Positions 1-7,468 of a stretch of 64,000 nucleotides of DNA are shown here, piece by piece. The stretch is from positions 1 through 64,000 of the forward strand of contig NZ_MDDS01000009.1 in NCBI RefSeq assembly GCF_001721295.1, written 5' to 3'. This DNA is from Sphingomonas turrisvirgatae. Lineage in GTDB: Bacteria > Pseudomonadota > Alphaproteobacteria > Sphingomonadales > Sphingomonadaceae. The first letter of the stretch is position 1. Every line of letters begins with the position of its first letter. A program made the position numbers and the translations under genes. The notes beneath the pieces were generated by a model. That model saw only the letters and a list, made by a program, of their open reading frames with translations. It searched no databases and was not told the origin of the DNA.

Positions 1-25
1 TTCTGGCACTACGCCAGATCCTTGG

Positions 26-102
<77 letters not shown>

Positions 103-109
103 ATATTAC

Positions 110-145
110 AGAAGCCCCCCGGAGAGATACCTCCGGGGGGCTTCT
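110..145 (+). terminator. Hairpin terminator after tRNA-fMet
   Basis: A perfect 15-bp inverted repeat (110-124 with 131-145) around a 6-base loop, immediately after the tRNA. There is only a weak T-run afterwards, so it may act as a processing or stabilising hairpin as well as a terminator. Between it and the insertion sequence (146-304) I see no convincing gene. Confidence 0.75.
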
Positions 146-304
146 GCGCGTTTGGCGCATATGCGCGGGTGCCTTGCGAGCAGCCTCACGCGTTCAGATG
201 CGTCGACCTTCCGCGCCTCATGATCCAAGCGCCGACCTACAGGCTGTCGCCGCGCGCGCTCTCAAACTCGAGGGCGCGACCTTGCAGCCTGCTCGCGATG
301 AGTT

Positions 305-331
305 TGAACCGCGCCGGGTTTATCGGAGGCC
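305..331 (+). repeat. IS3 left inverted repeat
   Basis: 27-base terminus starting TGAACCGCGCCGGGTTT. It matches the reverse complement of the right end at 25 of 27 positions. Confidence 0.9.
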
Positions 332-354
332 CCAACTCCTGAGAGGAAGGGGCT

Positions 355-681
355 ATGACGAGCAAGACGACGAACAAGTTCTCACCTGAGGTACGCGCCC
401 GGGCGGTGCGGATGGTGCTGGACCACGAGAAGGATCATCCGTCGCGCTGGGCGGCTGTGGTGTCGATCGCGGCGAAGATCGGGTGCGCGGGCCAGACGCT
501 GCACGAGTGGGTGAAGAAGGCCGAGGTCGACAGCGGCACGCGCGCCGGGGTGCCGAGCGACGTCGCCGACCGGATGAAGGCGCTGGAGCGGGAGAACCGC
601 GAACTGCGCCAGGCCAACGAGATCCTGCGCAAGGCGTCCGCATATTTTGCGATGGCGGAGCTCGACCGCCGAGCGAGGTGA
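355..681 (+). CDS. IS3-family transposase OrfA
   Basis: A 108-residue DNA-binding subunit of the transposase. The N-terminal half (about residues 8-55) is the helix-turn-helix that recognises the IS ends ([17 protein letters not shown], then a [15 protein letters not shown] recognition region). The C-terminal half (about 72-95) is the leucine-zipper-like segment [20 protein letters not shown] used for multimerisation. It starts at ATG 355 after a GGAAGGGG ribosome-binding site. In this family OrfA is normally also made as an OrfAB fusion by -1 frameshifting. Here its TGA stop overlaps the OrfB ATG (TGATG), which would also allow re-initiation. Confidence 0.93.
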   Translation: MTSKTTNKFSPEVRARAVRMVLDHEKDHPSRWAAVVSIAAKIGCAGQTLHEWVKKAEVDSGTRAGVPSDVADRMKALERENRELRQANEILRKASAYFAMAELDRRAR

Positions 682-1586
682 TGGTGTCGTTCATCGACGC
701 GCATCGCAAGGTGTACGGGGTCGAGCCGATCTGCCGGGTTCTGCCGATCGCCCCGTCGACCTATCATGCTCACACAGCCAGAAGGATTGAGCCGACCAAG
801 AGGTCGGCTCGGGCTCGGCGTGATGATGCGCTTGGGCCGGAGGTGCGCTGCGTATTCGAGGAGAACTTCCGCGTCTACGGCGTGCGCAAGGTCTGGCGGC
901 AGCTGCGGCGCGAAGGGTTCGACGTCGCCCGCTGCACCGTTGCCCGCCTGATGCGGGCGATGGGCCTGGCCGGCGTGATCCGCGGCAAGCCGGTCCTTAC
1001 CACCATCAGCGACAGAGCAGCGCCATGCCCGCTCGACCGGGTGAACCGGCAGTTCCGTGCGCCGGCGCCGAACATGCTGTGGGTGTCGGACTTCACCTAT
1101 GTCGCGACCTGGGCGGGGTTCGTCTACGTCGCCTTCGTCATCGACACCTATGCCCGCCGTATCGTCGGCTGGCGCGCCAGCAGGACGGCGCATGCCAGCT
1201 TCGTCCTGGACGCGCTCGAGCAGGCGCTCCATGATCGCCGACCGGTTCATCGCGGTGGCCTGGTCCATCATAGCGACCGCGGGTCGCAATACGTATCGAT
1301 CAAGTACACCGAGCGCCTGGCCGAGGCCGGGATCGAGCCCTCGGTCGGCAGCGTCGGCGACAGCTATGACAACGCTTTGGCCGAGACGATCAACGGCCTC
1401 TACAAGGCCGAGGTGATCCACCGGCGCGGGCCGTGGCGCAACTTCGAAGCAGTCGAGTACGCTACCCTTGAGTGGGTGGACTGGTTCAACCATCGCCGGC
1501 TGCTCGAACCCATCGGCAACATCCCGCCTGCCGAAGCCGAGGAGCAATACTATGCTGCCGCGGACATCATCGATATGGCGGCGTGA
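681..1586 (+). CDS. IS3-family transposase OrfB (DDE integrase)
   Basis: Catalytic part of the transposase, about 301 residues from ATG 681. It has the IS3-type N-terminal HTH-like region ([19 protein letters not shown]), then the retroviral-integrase-like core with the catalytic triad: Asp in WVSDFTYV, Asp in HHSDRGSQY and Glu in [15 protein letters not shown]. The frame stays open upstream to 483 within OrfA, as expected for a -1 frameshift fusion. No canonical A6G slippery heptamer is visible in the overlap, so translation may depend on the TGATG overlap. It ends 12 bases before the right inverted repeat. The element appears capable of transposition, but this is inferred from intact motifs only. 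Confidence 0.93.
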   Translation: MVSFIDAHRKVYGVEPICRVLPIAPSTYHAHTARRIEPTKRSARARRDDALGPEVRCVFEENFRVYGVRKVWRQLRREGFDVARCTVARLMRAMGLAGVIRGKPVLTTISDRAAPCPLDRVNRQFRAPAPNMLWVSDFTYVATWAGFVYVAFVIDTYARRIVGWRASRTAHASFVLDALEQALHDRRPVHRGGLVHHSDRGSQYVSIKYTERLAEAGIEPSVGSVGDSYDNALAETINGLYKAEVIHRRGPWRNFEAVEYATLEWVDWFNHRRLLEPIGNIPPAEAEEQYYAAADIIDMAA

Positions 1587-1598
1587 CTCACATCCAAC

Positions 1599-1625
1599 GG
1601 CCTCCGGCAAACCCGGCGCGGTTCA
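1599..1625 (-). repeat. IS3 right inverted repeat
   Basis: Reverse complement reads TGAACCGCGCCGGGTTTGCC..., matching the left end except at two positions. Confidence 0.9.
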
Positions 1626-1668
1626 CATCGGCTTCAGGGCGCCGATGTGCTCGCCGCCCGCACCACCC

Positions 1669-2166
1669 TCAACCCTTGCGGCTGGTTTCGAAGAGGAACC
1701 AGGCCCGCTCCTCTGCCTGATCCGTCCACTCGTCGAGGATGCCGCTGGTGGCATTGTCCTTCGCCTCGTCGACAATCTCCTTGGCTTCTCGCAACGCCGC
1801 AACGAGCGCCAGATTGTCCTCGCGCAGTTCGTTCAACATGTCGGCTGGCGATACGAAATCGGCGTCGTTGTCCTTGATCGTCTGCCGCCGGGCGATGTCG
1901 CCGACCGAACGCAGGGTGGTGTTGCCGGTCTTGCGTACTCGTTCGGCTATGACGTCAGTCGTCGCCAGGATTTGCGCAGCCTGGTCGTCAAGCATCAGGT
2001 GATAGTCGCGAAAGTGCGGCCCAGATACGTGCCAATGGAAGTTCTTGGTCTTGAAATATAACGCGAAACTGTCGGCGAGGATGCCGTTGAGCGCATCGGC
2101 CACGGTACGCGTGTCATTCCGGTTGAGGTCCGTCGGGGTCTTCAGCGCCGCATTGGGGTCAGCCAT
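1669..2166 (-). CDS. dps: Dps-family DNA-protection / mini-ferritin protein
   Basis: A 165-residue Dps, the usual family length. Dps forms a 12-mer that oxidises Fe(II) with peroxide, stores the iron and can coat the nucleoid in starved cells. The intersubunit ferroxidase signature is present around residues 42-61 (NFHWHVSGPHFRDYHLMLDD), with H44, H56 and D60 in the expected places. The N-terminus is short and not very basic, so DNA binding is uncertain. It has its own upstream region (2167-2265) and is probably monocistronic. The gene ends 44 bases from the IS3 right end, which has left its coding region intact. Confidence 0.95.
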   Translation of the reverse strand: MADPNAALKTPTDLNRNDTRTVADALNGILADSFALYFKTKNFHWHVSGPHFRDYHLMLDDQAAQILATTDVIAERVRKTGNTTLRSVGDIARRQTIKDNDADFVSPADMLNELREDNLALVAALREAKEIVDEAKDNATSGILDEWTDQAEERAWFLFETSRKG

Positions 2167-2265
2167 CGTTCAATCCCAGGTTGGTTGGTTCGCCCTTGTA
2201 ACGAACCCTGAGCGGTTCTGCTCCATACGGCGCTATGAGAAAGTCGGATCAGTGTGATCGCACGA

Positions 2266-2826
2266 CTAGATCAGACGCAGCGCGCTTGCCGCACTGATCG
2301 CGGCGGCGCCGAGTGCGAGCAATCCGAAACCGATCCGTACAACGGCAAGCGGTAGCCGTCGCCACGCCTGTTCGCCGAGCAAGGCCGCTGTGAGCGCGAC
2401 CGCGAAGGCGCCGAACGTCGCGCCGACGGCGGCCAGCCATCCTGATCGGGCAGAGATGGCGAATGTCAGGAACTGGGTGGAGTCTCCAAGCGCGAGGATG
2501 AAGATTCCGATGAACGCAGTGGCCGCTCCACCAAGACGCCAGCCCTCAAGCCGATCGGGTGATTTTAACCGTCCAAGCGAGCCAAGCGCCGCAAAACCGA
2601 GCGCCAAGGCCAGCAGCAATTGTTTTGCATTGGGGGTGAGCAGCGGCGCAACGAGCATTCCACCGGCGCATGCGATCGCGTTGCCGACACCATGTGCCAG
2701 CAGCGCGGCAAACGCGACGCGCAGCGGTGCTCGGTATCGATCGGCCAGGATCGCTGCCAGCCACGCCGCTCGATCGCCAGCTTGAATGAGCAAGGCGGCG
2801 ACGAAAGCTGGAACCAGCGCGTCCAA
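2266..2826 (-). CDS. GDT1/TMEM165-like membrane protein, divergent
   Basis: A 186-residue protein with about six hydrophobic helices arranged as two halves. Each half has a degenerate copy of the E-x-G-D-K-T signature of the UPF0016/GDT1 cation-transporter family: QAGDRAAW near residue 16 and ALGDSTQF near residue 112. In characterised members these motifs line a Mn2+/Ca2+ path. Here the first acidic residue of both motifs is replaced, so transport activity is doubtful. It starts with TTG, 6 bases after the stop of the upstream small gene, suggesting a two-gene operon. Family assignment is from topology and motif spacing; the substrate is unknown. Confidence 0.65.
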   Translation of the reverse strand: MDALVPAFVAALLIQAGDRAAWLAAILADRYRAPLRVAFAALLAHGVGNAIACAGGMLVAPLLTPNAKQLLLALALGFAALGSLGRLKSPDRLEGWRLGGAATAFIGIFILALGDSTQFLTFAISARSGWLAAVGATFGAFAVALTAALLGEQAWRRLPLAVVRIGFGLLALGAAAISAASALRLI

Positions 2827-2832
2827 GTTCGA

Positions 2833-3147
2833 TCAGCCCACCATGCGCCGGCTGCATACTGCCGCCAGGGCCGCGATACCGCGGGGGTCGTTGCCGCACT
2901 GGATCGCGTCGTGCAGTAGCGCAAAGCCGTTTGTCAGATGCGACCCACGCTCCCCGCGTGCCAGTGCGGCCTCAAGCGCGTGGATGATCGGCGTCATCGC
3001 GCCAAGTCCGCTGGCGATCGCCAGCCGCCGGATCACATCGAGGTCGCTCGCAAGTTGTCTGGCGGGGCAGTCGCTCAGCGTAGCGCTGAGGCAACCGATT
3101 CGCTGTAACAGTTCAGCATGTGCTGCCTCGTGCCCGCCTTCCGTCAT
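2833..3147 (-). CDS. Uncharacterised small alpha-helical protein
   Basis: I do not recognise a named family. It has 104 residues from ATG 3147, chosen because a G-rich ribosome-binding site lies 7 bases upstream; in-frame starts also exist at 3153 and 3177. It is rich in Ala and Leu and predicted helical (e.g. LDVIRRLAIASGLGAMTPIIHALEAALARG), loosely like a four-helix phosphotransfer fold, but no His-x-x-Lys-Gly phosphorylation site is visible. No signal peptide or membrane segment. It lies just upstream of the GDT1-like gene and divergent from rpmG. Confidence 0.6.
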   Translation of the reverse strand: MTEGGHEAAHAELLQRIGCLSATLSDCPARQLASDLDVIRRLAIASGLGAMTPIIHALEAALARGERGSHLTNGFALLHDAIQCGNDPRGIAALAAVCSRRMVG

Positions 3148-3311
3148 CGCCATTCCCCCAGCAAGAGGGGCGAGCATGCGCGTAGCATGGTTAAGCCTCG
3201 CCTAATCGTGCCCAAGCCTTGACATCGCACGCTGCGGCGGGCATGCGCGCTGACCAGACAGCGGCTGCCAGTGCGGCCGCTTTATTGTTTTAGCGAATCA
3301 GGAACCGGGCG

Positions 3312-3479
3312 ATGGCCAAGCCGACTACCGTCAAGATCAAGCTCGTCAGCACGGCTGACACCGGCTTCTTCTATGTCACCAAGAAGAACCCGCGCACGCA
3401 GACCGAGAAGCTGAGCTTCCGCAAGTATGACCCGGTGGTGCGCAAGCACGTCGAGTTCAAGGAAGCCAAGATCAAGTAA
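3312..3479 (+). CDS. rpmG: 50S ribosomal protein L33
   Basis: A 55-residue protein beginning [20 protein letters not shown] and ending [11 protein letters not shown]. It matches bacterial L33, a small basic protein of the large ribosomal subunit near the E site. This is the cysteine-free (zinc-independent) type, because the CxxC pairs of the C+ form are absent. It starts at ATG 3312, is monocistronic, and is followed by a hairpin at 3522-3548. Proteobacteria commonly carry rpmG away from rpmB in this way. Confidence 0.95.
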   Translation: MAKPTTVKIKLVSTADTGFFYVTKKNPRTQTEKLSFRKYDPVVRKHVEFKEAKIK

Positions 3480-3521
3480 GTCGGGTATCGTCGCGTCATG
3501 CGGCGATCGACTGAGGCGACG

Positions 3522-3552
3522 GGCCGCGGGGCGTTCTGCCTGGCGGCCTTTG
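3522..3552 (+). terminator. Probable terminator downstream of rpmG
   Basis: Stem GGCCGC/GCGGCC (3522-3527 with 3543-3548) with a further G/C-paired inner segment, followed by TTTGTT. It lies between the convergent rpmG and divK genes, so it may serve rpmG and partly divK. Confidence 0.5.
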
Positions 3553-3558
3553 TTGCGT

Positions 3559-3927
3559 TCAGATCAGTGCCTGCACTTCTTCCACGAAGCGCATGACCGA
3601 AATGGGCTTGGTCACATAGGCGTTGGCGCCCGCTGCGCGGACCCTCGCTTCGTCGTCCTGCCCGGCATAGGCGGTTACCGCCATGATCGGCACTTTCTTC
3701 AACATGCCGTCGCTCTTCATCCGTCCGATGATGTCGAGCCCCGATATGTGCGGCAGTTGAATATCGGTGATGACGAGGTCGGGCGCAAAGGTGCGCGCTG
3801 TCGATACCGCCTCTCGCCCGTCGCGAACTGGTGCGGTTTCATAGCCATGGGCGCGCAGCAGGTCGCAGAAAAGCTTTAGGTTAAGTTCGTTGTCCTCGAC
3901 AACCAGCACCCTTTTTGCCACGCGCAC
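3559..3927 (-). CDS. divK: DivK-type single-domain response regulator
   Basis: A 122-residue stand-alone receiver domain. Acidic pocket VVEDN near residues 9-13, phospho-acceptor Asp at about D55 in LVITDIQLP, conserved Thr/Ala in AVTAYAG and Lys in VTKPIS. It has no output domain. In alphaproteobacteria DivK takes phosphate from DivJ/PleC and controls the CckA-CtrA cell-cycle pathway through DivL. The sequence DNELNLKLFCDLLRAHGY is very typical of DivK. A GTG inside the proposed start (MRV...) is a possible alternative start. It is divergent from a DUF3572 gene, an arrangement often seen in this class. Confidence 0.9.
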   Translation of the reverse strand: MRVAKRVLVVEDNELNLKLFCDLLRAHGYETAPVRDGREAVSTARTFAPDLVITDIQLPHISGLDIIGRMKSDGMLKKVPIMAVTAYAGQDDEARVRAAGANAYVTKPISVMRFVEEVQALI

Positions 3928-3960
3928 CTTTCGACCAACAGGACATGGTTGCTTTAGGCG

Positions 3961-4245
3961 ATGCAGGGCAATGAGACAAATGCGGCGCAGGACGCGACGG
4001 CGCTAACGCTGGCGTTGGCGGCGTTGGGCTGGACGGTATCCGAACCTGGGCGTGCACAGCGACTGCTCGACACGACCGGCCTCGAACCGGACGACCTGCG
4101 CGCTCGTGCGGCCGATCCGGGCGTGCTGAGCGCGGTGTTGCGCTTCCTGGAGGCGCATGAACCGGATCTGATCGCCTGCGCCGAGGCGATCGGCAGCGGT
4201 CCTGCCGCATTGGTTGCTGCCCACCGCCAGCTGGACCGCGCATGA
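3961..4245 (+). CDS. DUF3572 family protein
   Basis: A 94-residue helical protein with the DUF3572 pattern (LALAALGWTVSEPGRAQRLL, then TGLEPDDLRARAADPGVLSAVLRFL). The molecular role is unknown. The gene is common in alphaproteobacteria beside divK, as here, where the two are divergent with a 33-base gap. The 3' end overlaps the next gene by 4 bases (ATGA), so it is probably co-transcribed with the HAD and RidA genes. Confidence 0.85.
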   Translation: MQGNETNAAQDATALTLALAALGWTVSEPGRAQRLLDTTGLEPDDLRARAADPGVLSAVLRFLEAHEPDLIACAEAIGSGPAALVAAHRQLDRA

Positions 4246-4886
4246 AACCGCTGCTGATCACTGACTGCGACGAAGTCCTGCTTCACATGGTTCGCCACTT
4301 CGGCAGCTGGTTGGACGAGGCGCACGACATCGAATTCGGCCTTTCGCACCACGACTGGAGCCGTGCGATGCGGCCGCGCGACGGCAGCACGCTGACGGCC
4401 GACGCGATGTGGGGCTATCTCGACGGTTTCTTCCCGGCGCAGATGGGTCGTCAGACGCTGGTACCGCATGCGCGCGAAGCGCTCGCCGCGTTGGCGGACG
4501 TCGCCGACATCGTCGTGCTGACCAACTTGCAGGATCATTGCCAGCAGCACCGTGTCGCGCAACTTGCCGAGCATGGCATCGTGCACCGCGTGGAGTGCAA
4601 TCAGGGTGGTAAGGGGCGGCCCGTGGCCCGCCTTGCAGAAGAGTTCGGTGCAAGCGTGGTCGTGTTCGTTGACGACCTGCCTCAGCATCACGAGTCTGTC
4701 GCTCGCGCGGCCCCGCATGTCTTCAGACTGCATATGGTAGCCGAGCCTGCGATGGCGGCATCCGTCCCGCCCGCGCCGCACGCGCATGTCCGAATCGACG
4801 ATTGGCGAGAGGCGCGGCGCTGGATCGCCGCTCGCTTCGCCGCGGGCGAGCCGGCACCCTTAGTTGAAGCCCTGGGAGAGAATTGA
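4242..4886 (+). CDS. HAD-superfamily hydrolase (phosphatase)
   Basis: A 214-residue HAD-like protein. Motif I is DCDEV (residues 8-12, nucleophile Asp8 and the +2 Asp replaced in order by D-x-E); motif II is the VVLTNL strand with Thr; motif III Lys is probably in GGKGRP; motif IV is VVFVDDLPQH. These support a phosphoester-hydrolysing HAD enzyme with a helical cap inserted after motif I. The substrate cannot be read from sequence. Start overlaps the DUF3572 stop (ATGA) and the stop overlaps the RidA start (TGATG), so the three genes form one operon. The second catalytic acid being Glu rather than Asp slightly lowers certainty of phosphatase activity. Confidence 0.8.
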   Translation: MKPLLITDCDEVLLHMVRHFGSWLDEAHDIEFGLSHHDWSRAMRPRDGSTLTADAMWGYLDGFFPAQMGRQTLVPHAREALAALADVADIVVLTNLQDHCQQHRVAQLAEHGIVHRVECNQGGKGRPVARLAEEFGASVVVFVDDLPQHHESVARAAPHVFRLHMVAEPAMAASVPPAPHAHVRIDDWREARRWIAARFAAGEPAPLVEALGEN

Positions 4887-5344
4887 TGATCGACGTTCAT
4901 GCCAAACTTGCCGACATGGGCCTGACGCTGCCGGAAGCGGCGGCACCGGTCGCTGCCTATGTTCCGACGGTGGAGGCAGGCGGGCTGTTGCACATATCGG
5001 GGCAGCTGCCGTTCGAGGACGGCGTGGTGATGACCGGTCGCCTCGGTGAGGATCGCGATCTGGCTTATGGCCAGGCGGCCGCCCGACGCTGCGGCCTGAT
5101 GCTCGTGGCGCAAATCGAAAAGGCGCTGGGCGGCTTTGATCGCGTCGAGCGCATCGTCAAGCTCGGCGTCTTCGTCAACTCGGCACCGGCGTTCACCGAT
5201 CAGCCGATGGTCGCCAATGGGGCGTCGGAGTTGATGGAGCAGCTGTTCGGCGAGGCTGGACGCCACGCGCGCAGTGCGGTTGGCGTGGCGGTGCTGCCGC
5301 GGGGCGCAGCCGTCGAGGTCGACGCGATCATCGCGGTACGATAG
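4886..5344 (+). CDS. RidA family protein (enamine/imine deaminase-like)
   Basis: A 152-residue member of the YjgF/YER057c/UK114 family, the subgroup with an N-terminal extension ([26 protein letters not shown]). The fold-defining segments are [15 protein letters not shown], a [27 protein letters not shown] core and [23 protein letters not shown]. The catalytic Arg of canonical RidA lies in the A/C-R-x2-V-x2-L-P region ([15 protein letters not shown]). RidA enzymes hydrolyse reactive 2-aminoacrylate-type intermediates made by PLP enzymes. ATG 4886 is chosen over TTG 4883 because it overlaps the preceding stop as TGATG. Confidence 0.88.
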   Translation: MIDVHAKLADMGLTLPEAAAPVAAYVPTVEAGGLLHISGQLPFEDGVVMTGRLGEDRDLAYGQAAARRCGLMLVAQIEKALGGFDRVERIVKLGVFVNSAPAFTDQPMVANGASELMEQLFGEAGRHARSAVGVAVLPRGAAVEVDAIIAVR

Positions 5345-5550
5345 CCGTTGCATTTGCGACCAAGCTGTTGCGGACGCGCAACAGCGAGGTGCCAATTTGG
5401 CGCCAGTGCGAAAGGTCATTGTGCGGCGCAGCGGATGATGCAATCACACTGTAACGACGGACGATAAGCCGGCCGGGGCGCCCGCCTTAGAGCCAATCGG
5501 CATCGCCGTCGCTGCAGGTTGGGACCAATCGTATTTACGAAAGGGATCCC

Positions 5551-6390
5551 ATGCGTATCATCAAGCTCACCCTGGGCGCACTGCTGCTTGCCGGCACTGC
5601 AGTTCCTGCGTTCGCGCAGGAAGCCGAAGCGCCCGACGCAATCACCGTGTCCGGCAGCGTCGGCATCGCATCCGACTATCGCTTCCGCGGCGTGTCCCAG
5701 ACCGACAAGGAAGTGGCGATACAGGGCGGCGTTACCGTCAGCCATGAAAGCGGCTTCTATGTCGGTTTCTGGGGCTCCAACCTCGCCGGCTGGGGCACGT
5801 TCCTCGGCGCCAATCTCGAGACTGACATCATCGCCGGGTTCAAGGCGCCGGTCGGCGGCGGCGCGATCGACGTCGGCGTGACCTATTACATGTATCCGGG
5901 TGGCCTCGACACGACCGACTTCTTCGAACCCTATGTCAAGCTGTCGGGCACCACCGGTCCGCTGACCCTGACCGCCGGTGTCGCCTATGCCCCGGCACAG
6001 GAAGCGCTGGGCCGTGTGTATCCGAGCGGCGCGGCCGCAGTTGCGGGCACGCCGAGCTTCCCGGGCGACAAGGAAGACAATCTTTATCTGTCGGGCGACG
6101 CCGTCGTGGCGGTGCCGAACTCGCCGATCAGCCTGCGCGGCCATATCGGCTATTCGGATGGCAATAGCGGCCTGGGGCCGAACGGCACCAGCATCGCGCC
6201 GACCGGCAAATACTGGGACTGGACGCTGGGCGCGGATGTGACGTTCAAGGGGCTGACGCTGGGCGTGTCGTACATCGACACGGACATCAGCCGCGCCGAA
6301 AGCGCCTATCTGCTGCCGAATTTCCAGAAGTCGACCGGCGGCGACATAGCCGGGTCGACGATCGTGGTCTCGCTCACCGCCGCGTTCTGA
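5551..6390 (+). CDS. TorF-type outer-membrane porin
   Basis: A 279-residue outer-membrane beta-barrel protein. Signal peptide MRIIKLTLGALLLAGTAVPAFA with cleavage before QEAEAP. The mature N-terminus VSGSVGIASDYRFRGVSQTDKEVAIQGG is the signature of the Gcw_chp/TorF family. Alternating amphipathic strands follow, and the chain ends in Phe (SLTAAF), the usual signal for barrel insertion. It has its own 206-bp upstream region and is closed by a strong terminator. In this family the cargo is generally unknown; linkage to nitrogen regulation or TonB receptors is seen elsewhere but not here. Confidence 0.88.
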   Translation: MRIIKLTLGALLLAGTAVPAFAQEAEAPDAITVSGSVGIASDYRFRGVSQTDKEVAIQGGVTVSHESGFYVGFWGSNLAGWGTFLGANLETDIIAGFKAPVGGGAIDVGVTYYMYPGGLDTTDFFEPYVKLSGTTGPLTLTAGVAYAPAQEALGRVYPSGAAAVAGTPSFPGDKEDNLYLSGDAVVAVPNSPISLRGHIGYSDGNSGLGPNGTSIAPTGKYWDWTLGADVTFKGLTLGVSYIDTDISRAESAYLLPNFQKSTGGDIAGSTIVVSLTAAF

Positions 6391-6410
6391 GCTGACGCAC
6401 TACAAACAGA

Positions 6411-6443
6411 AGGGGCGCCGGAAGCAATTCCGGCGCCCCTTTC
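6411..6443 (+). terminator. Rho-independent terminator after the porin gene
   Basis: A perfect 13-bp stem (6411-6423 with 6428-6440) closed by a GCAA tetraloop and followed by TTC/ATT. It sits between convergent genes and probably works in both directions. Confidence 0.88.
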
Positions 6444-6462
6444 ATTCGCGCTAAAGCAGCGA

Positions 6463-6948
6463 TCAGTCCTGCGGCGATGGCGTTGCCGTCGGAGCAGGAG
6501 CAGGAGCAGGAGCGGGGGCTGCGGGCGCGGTGCCGGCGCCGGTCTGTGCGTCCCGGCCATCGCCTTGCGGCGCGGCGACGATGTCGCGAGTCGTGCTGCC
6601 CTTGTCGACCACGGCTGTGCCGGGACTCCCCGCCGAGGAGCGGATGCCCGCGTCGGCAGCGCTGGCGCCGCCCGCAGCCTGGACGGCGGCCGTTTCCGAT
6701 GCGCTGCGCGGCGCCGATCCGCCGAACAGCGCCTCGAGCGCCTGCTGCGAGGGACCGCCGGCATCCTGCGGGCGCGGCGCGCCCGGCTGCGGCGGCCGCA
6801 GCGCGAAGTCAGGCGGGATCACCAGCGGCGCCTGACGCGCCACCGCAAATTCGTCCGGCCGATTGCGATTGGCGATGCCGCCGCTTCCGCAGCTGGCGAG
6901 CAGGGTCGCCGCGCTGCCCAGGGCAAGGACGGCCAAAGACTTACGCAT
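6463..6948 (-). CDS. DUF3035-type lipoprotein
   Basis: A 161-residue secreted lipoprotein. From ATG 6948 the protein begins MRKSLAVLALGSAATLLASCGSGG, a signal peptide with lipobox LASC, so the mature protein is anchored by an acylated Cys. The conserved part RPDEFAVARQAPLVIPPDFALRPPQPG is the DUF3035 motif. The rest is low-complexity and ends in an Ala-Pro repeat that spans 6483-6530. Function is unknown. The start lies inside the last codons of lspA (8-base overlap), so the signal peptidase II gene and one of its likely substrates are translated together, a common sphingomonad arrangement. Confidence 0.83.
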   Translation of the reverse strand: MRKSLAVLALGSAATLLASCGSGGIANRNRPDEFAVARQAPLVIPPDFALRPPQPGAPRPQDAGGPSQQALEALFGGSAPRSASETAAVQAAGGASAADAGIRSSAGSPGTAVVDKGSTTRDIVAAPQGDGRDAQTGAGTAPAAPAPAPAPAPTATPSPQD

Positions 6949-7468
6949 TTGCATTCTCCACAGGGGCAGCTTCGGCCGGTTTCTTCTCACGCACGAACAG
7001 CGCCCGGATGAGCAGGATTACGACGCCGATGGTAATCGCAGCATCGGCGACATTGAAGACCAAAAAAGGGCGCCATTCGCCAAAGTGCAGATCGGCATAA
7101 TCGACGACATAGCCAAAGCGCACGCGATCGACGATGTTGCCGAGCGCGCCGCCCAGGACCAGCGCCAGCGCCAGCATGTCGCCGCGGTTCTTCTCACGCA
7201 CCATCCACACCGCCACGCCGCCGGCGATCAGCGCTGTCAAGGCGACCAGCACCCAGCGCATGGCGTTGGTCTCTGCCGCCAGTAGCCCCAGCGACACGCC
7301 GATATTCGCAACGAAGCGCAAGTCGAAGAACGGCAGGATTTCCTTGTAATCGCCGGCCTGAGCGATCCCCAGACCATCGACCACCCATGCCTTGATCGCC
7401 TGGTCGGCGATGAAGATCAGCGCGGCGATCGCGAAGCCTAGCGTGCGGTTACGGTTCATGTCACTCAT
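6941..7468 (-). CDS. lspA: Lipoprotein signal peptidase (signal peptidase II)
   Basis: A 175-residue inner-membrane aspartic protease with four transmembrane segments that removes signal peptides from prolipoproteins. The catalytic aspartates are D123 in GYVVDYADLHFG and D142 in FNVADAAI, with the conserved NIVDR before them. Length is normal (E. coli about 164). The ATG overlaps the ileS stop as TGATG, so it belongs to the ribF-ileS-lspA unit. MNRNRT at 7459 is an alternative start. Confidence 0.96.
   Translation of the reverse strand: MSDMNRNRTLGFAIAALIFIADQAIKAWVVDGLGIAQAGDYKEILPFFDLRFVANIGVSLGLLAAETNAMRWVLVALTALIAGGVAVWMVREKNRGDMLALALVLGGALGNIVDRVRFGYVVDYADLHFGEWRPFLVFNVADAAITIGVVILLIRALFVREKKPAEAAPVENANA

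Larger units (their letters stand above)
305..1625 (+). mobile_element. IS3-family insertion sequence
   Basis: A 1321-bp element bounded by near-perfect terminal inverted repeats (25 of 27 positions) and holding the two overlapping reading frames typical of IS3: a helix-turn-helix/coiled-coil OrfA and a DDE integrase OrfB. Both genes look intact. No matching direct repeat is visible outside the ends (agtt on the left, catc on the right), so target duplication is absent or lost. It sits between tRNA-fMet and dps, apparently without breaking a gene. Confidence 0.93.

Noticed and set aside
146..354. Possible small gene between the tRNA-fMet hairpin and the transposase
   Set aside because: Only TTG/alternative-start frames that run into the IS3 end, no ribosome-binding site, no recognisable protein pattern.
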